From DTBU01 sp964568845 (GTDB lineage: Archaea; Thermoproteota; CALKCG01; B24), in the NCBI GenBank assembly GCA_964568845.1, contig CAZMSC010000006.1, positions 4,596 through 68,595 of the forward strand: a stretch of DNA of 64,000 nucleotides, given 5' to 3'. The translations under genes and the position numbers were made by a program. Positions 61,523 to 64,000 of this stretch are shown here, piece by piece (position 1 is the stretch's first letter; each line of letters starts with the position of its first letter). The notes below the pieces were generated by a model, which saw only the letters and a list, made by a program, of their open reading frames with translations, did not search any database and was not told the origin of the DNA.

Positions 61523-62093
61523 AATACCACCAATAAGGTTATTCCAACCCTCAAAAGAAAAAATGCTTCTAAAAAATAAAAGTCTTGTCCACCCTTATAA
61601 TGCCATAATTTAAAATTTATCATTAGTATGAGCGTGTCCAAAAATTAACTTGCATCTGGTCGCACCTTATATTATTTCATGCTTTGAAGGCGGGATTTCG
61701 GGGCATACGACCTTGGGCTCCTTTATGGAAATCCTCGATATCTTCCTAAAATCCGTGGATCTTGATTCAAGGCTTAGGGGGAGAAGTGGCAGGAAGCCTA
61801 AAAGACCTTTAAAGCTTTACTTGAAAGCCCTAGTAAAACCCTCAAGCTGGCTGTAAGGCATAGAGAACAAGTAGCGCACAACCATAGGAAACTCTATATA
61901 CCTATCCGTAAGCTTAAACGGACGCCCAACCTTACCGTCGTTTAAAACGCTGAGCTCAAGATCATAGCCTTTAAGGAAGTCTAGGCTTAGGATAAGCTCG
62001 CCGCGTCTGATAAGCCTCTCATCAACACACTTCCAATCCATGGATTGAGAAAACGCGAGGAGAAAATTTAAATTAAGCCACAAAGCAAAAAAA
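61523..62093. other. intergenic region with transposase remnants
   Basis: About 570 bases. A transposase-like fragment on the minus strand (61817-62083) and a short plus-strand frame (61650-61856) with a basic RGRSGRKPKRPLKLYLKAL segment meet at about 61817-61856. Both look like pieces of insertion sequences; neither is intact and no terminal repeats are evident. Confidence 0.4.
61817..62083 (-). pseudogene. N-terminal fragment of an IS5-like transposase
   Basis: 88 residues matching the N-terminus of archaeal DDE transposases: DERLIRRGELILSLDFLKGY, NDGKVGRPFKLTDRYIEF, and YLFSMPYSQLEGFTRAF. The frame then stops, before the catalytic domain. The fragment ends just upstream of the OPT-like permease promoter on the opposite strand. 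Confidence 0.6.
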
Positions 62094-62102
62094 CTTATAA
62101 AT
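62094..62102 (+). promoter_or_regulatory. TATA element of the second OPT-like permease
   Basis: CTTATAAAT lies about 40-47 bases before the proposed start at 62141, predicting a transcript start near 62120-62126. Confidence 0.5.
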
Positions 62103-62140
62103 TTACCACGAAACAGTTAAAAATCGGTGGGAAGACGTCT

Positions 62141-64000
62141 ACGTCGAAGGGGGTTGTTGAGGAGAAGATTCCGTGGCACTTCCTAGTACCGTTTATGATT
62201 GTCTTAGGAGTATTCACTGTTGCTATAAATCCCTTAAATGCGTTTGGTACGTGGCAGAATCCCCCAGGTTGGTCTGCAACCATGGGTACAGTGATCATAT
62301 GCTACTCGGCTTTGACAGCTCTCCCATTCATCAGCTTCTGGTTTGTTAATCTGCTTGGGAAATTCAGCCTCTTTAAGGAGAGGATAAATCAAACCACTTT
62401 AACTTGGCTATACACTACAACGATGTGCCTGTCGTTCTACCTTGGATACCCCCACTCTACAAATCCGTGTACTAATTACGGCGTTTTCATAGGGAATAGG
62501 ATTCTATCGCCTCCAGAGGAGACTGTACGGCTTATTCCATGGTTTATGGCTCCGCCAGTAGATGTTGCTAGGCAGTCACTTTATGGCGGTGTTCCGACAC
62601 CTTGGGCTGACATAATGCCTATGATAATATTCTGGTGGATATTTTCTGCTGTTTACGGGATTTTAATGGTTTCGATCGCGACTTTATTTAGAAAACACTG
62701 GATAGACGTGGAGAAGGTTCCGTTTCCACACGCCTTAGCTGCTCATGAGCTTCTAGTAAGAACAATACCTGAAAGAAGAGTGAAGTTCTCAGGCCCCTTC
62801 TTAATAGGCATTGTATTGGGAGTCGTCACGTTAATCCCAACGATGCTTATTGGGCTTTTCCCATGGTTTCCGGACATATATGGATGGAGGACTGGTAACT
62901 GCGGCTTCGGGTCGCACTTTGTCCAACCGGGTGAACCGCTCGCATCCATAGTCGCTATGGGTAGAATTGGGAAGGAGCCTCTAGGTGTCGCTATAGCATA
63001 CTTCGCCCCTCTACACATACTCTTTAATATGTGGTTCTGGTGGCTTGTCATAGTCGTACTCGCGCAGGTAGCTTACACGATGGGGTACTATACAGGCATT
63101 CTCGACTTAGCTGGATGCGGTAGAATATGGTGCGGCGACATCAGCATAACTTACGGAGAGCCGTTTAAGTGGACTGCTGTAATGGTTGGAGGCATGTGGA
63201 GTTTAGCGATATTCCTAGTGATCTTAAGCAGGAGGTATATCGTTGACACCATTAGAGCGGCCTTCGGGAAGATGGACCCATCTTCCAGAGCTGAGTTTGA
63301 GAAAAGTGAGCCCATGAGCTATAGAAGCACATACATGTTCCTAATATGCTCTTTCATAGCGGCCTTAGCCATACTGTTGATAAGCGGTATAAGCCCTGAA
63401 TCCGCGATATTGACTGTGATAAACATGATCGTGCTATGGTTCGCCTCGATGAGGCTTCTCGGTCTCGCGGGGATATATTGGCGTAAAACAGATAAGGGAT
63501 ACGCATTACACAGACTTTTACTATGGCCTAGAGCTCCTGAAGTGATGGATAGAAACTACGTGTTATCAGCGTGGTTTAACACGTTTATGACAGATGCCCC
63601 TGACCAAGGTGAGGTTATGGGCGGGAACTTCTTAGTAGCTTTCTTAGCCTATAGGATGGCGGCTCTAACAGGGGTCAGCTCTAAGAGTGTCTTCAAAATA
63701 CTGATAGTATCCATAGTGATATACGCGTTAATAACACCGCTGGTATGGATACCGATGGTGTACACCTACGGCTCTACCAGGCTTCAGGGAACTTGGGGTA
63801 TGGTGGGTTGCAACGCCCTACTCCAGAGGTCCGCGGCTCCTGAAACATGGAATAGTTGTCCTGGTACGGAGCCTTGGATACCCCACTTCACCGCCGGCTT
63901 CATCTTCGTAGGGCTTTTAAGTCTACTGCACGCCAGGTATGTGTGGTTTCCATTCGAGCCCGTAGGCTTCATACTTAGCATAGCATGTTTTGAGTGGGGT
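62141..64000 (+). CDS. second large OPT-like permease, cut by the window end; apparent ACG start
   Basis: The frame is open to the last base, about 620 codons. It is a paralogue of the permease at 10259-12238: DVEKVPFPHALAAHELL, FPWFPDIYG, MGYYTGILDLAGCGRIWC and SYRSTYMFLICS correspond to its motifs. The N-terminal homology TSKGVVEEKIPW against MSREVVKEKFPW has no in-frame ATG, GTG or TTG; the Met position is ACG at 62141, with GGTGG 10 bases upstream. The first ATG (62195) would cut into membrane segment 1. Either a non-AUG start, a point mutation or a sequence error applies. An IS fragment lies just upstream. Confidence 0.75.

Noticed and set aside
1..64000. CRISPR array or rRNA genes
   Set aside because: No regularly spaced direct repeats and no 16S, 23S or 5S signature stretches were seen.

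Overview
This window is archaeal chromosome. The evidence is aIF2-beta, an archaeal MBF1 homologue, tRNA Cm56 methyltransferase (Trm56), a stand-alone GMP synthase ATPase subunit, an intein-split AMP phosphorylase, NrpR- and DUF424-type proteins, a tRNA-Trp gene that only makes sense with BHB-type introns removed, and TATA-box promoters 20-45 bases before many genes. A decayed PaREP1-like gene, DUF6784/6785-type membrane proteins and the general gene mix suggest Thermoproteota (TACK), possibly a Bathyarchaeia-like lineage; that placement is inference. A run of 100 Ns at 17429-17528 shows a scaffolded draft assembly, so single-base oddities (two non-AUG starts, two frameshifts) could be sequence errors.

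Layout. 1-2318: deacetylase-like and TIM-barrel sugar isomerase-like genes. 2371-6469: translation genes (aIF2-beta, DUF424, metallophosphoesterase; MetRS then a PHP phosphoesterase). 6414-10209: nucleotide-sugar / glycan genes (DUF354, a UDP-sugar dehydrogenase-fold protein lacking its catalytic Cys, Gfo/Idh/MocA, a Trm112-like protein). 10259-13726: OPT-like permease and GH4 glycosidase. 14270-14442: tRNA-Trp with two introns, the second carrying a box C/D-like guide aimed at C34. 14646-17261: secreted CARDB-repeat protein. 17558-23280: methylthiotransferase, AMP phosphorylase with a 491-residue intein, DHH phosphoesterase. 23394-24345: MNT-HEPN pair. 24380-27125: DegT aminotransferase, cupin, GMP synthase. 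27247-30315: iron module (DtxR-like regulator, FeoB, FeoA-HTH fusion and a perfect 14-bp palindrome in the feo promoter). 30385-33971: ceramidase-like, ornithine cyclodeaminase-like and an uncharacterised protein. 34138-35277: tRNA-Asp, PaREP1-like pseudogene, small aspartic protease and a hairpin-rich spacer. 35278-38042: three-gene ABC-2 exporter. 38089-46083: DUF362, GNAT-thioredoxin fusion, glycerol-1-phosphate dehydrogenase-like, beta-propeller, pyruvate-kinase C-domain, NrpR-like, hydrolase. 46163-50754: ArgRS, HhH-GPD protein, MobA-like, Trm56 and MBF1. 50847-60284: 2-hydroxyacid dehydrogenase, PfkB kinase, lyxose isomerase-like, radical SAM, YchF-type GTPase, CofE-like, aminotransferase, JAMM protein, TIM barrel. 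60285-62100: accessory patch with recombinase and transposase remnants and a HEPN-MNT pair. 62141-64000: a second OPT-like permease, cut by the window end.

The genes suggest an organotroph that takes up and breaks down sugars or sugar acids (two OPT-like permeases, GH4, sugar isomerases, PfkB kinase, oxidoreductases), salvages nucleotides through the AMP phosphorylase route and imports ferrous iron under a DtxR-type repressor. No CRISPR array and no rRNA gene are visible. The observations most worth following are the intron-encoded guide in tRNA-Trp, the dehydrogenase missing both catalytic residues, the apparent ATC and ACG start codons, the intein whose endonuclease looks dead, and the feo operator palindrome.
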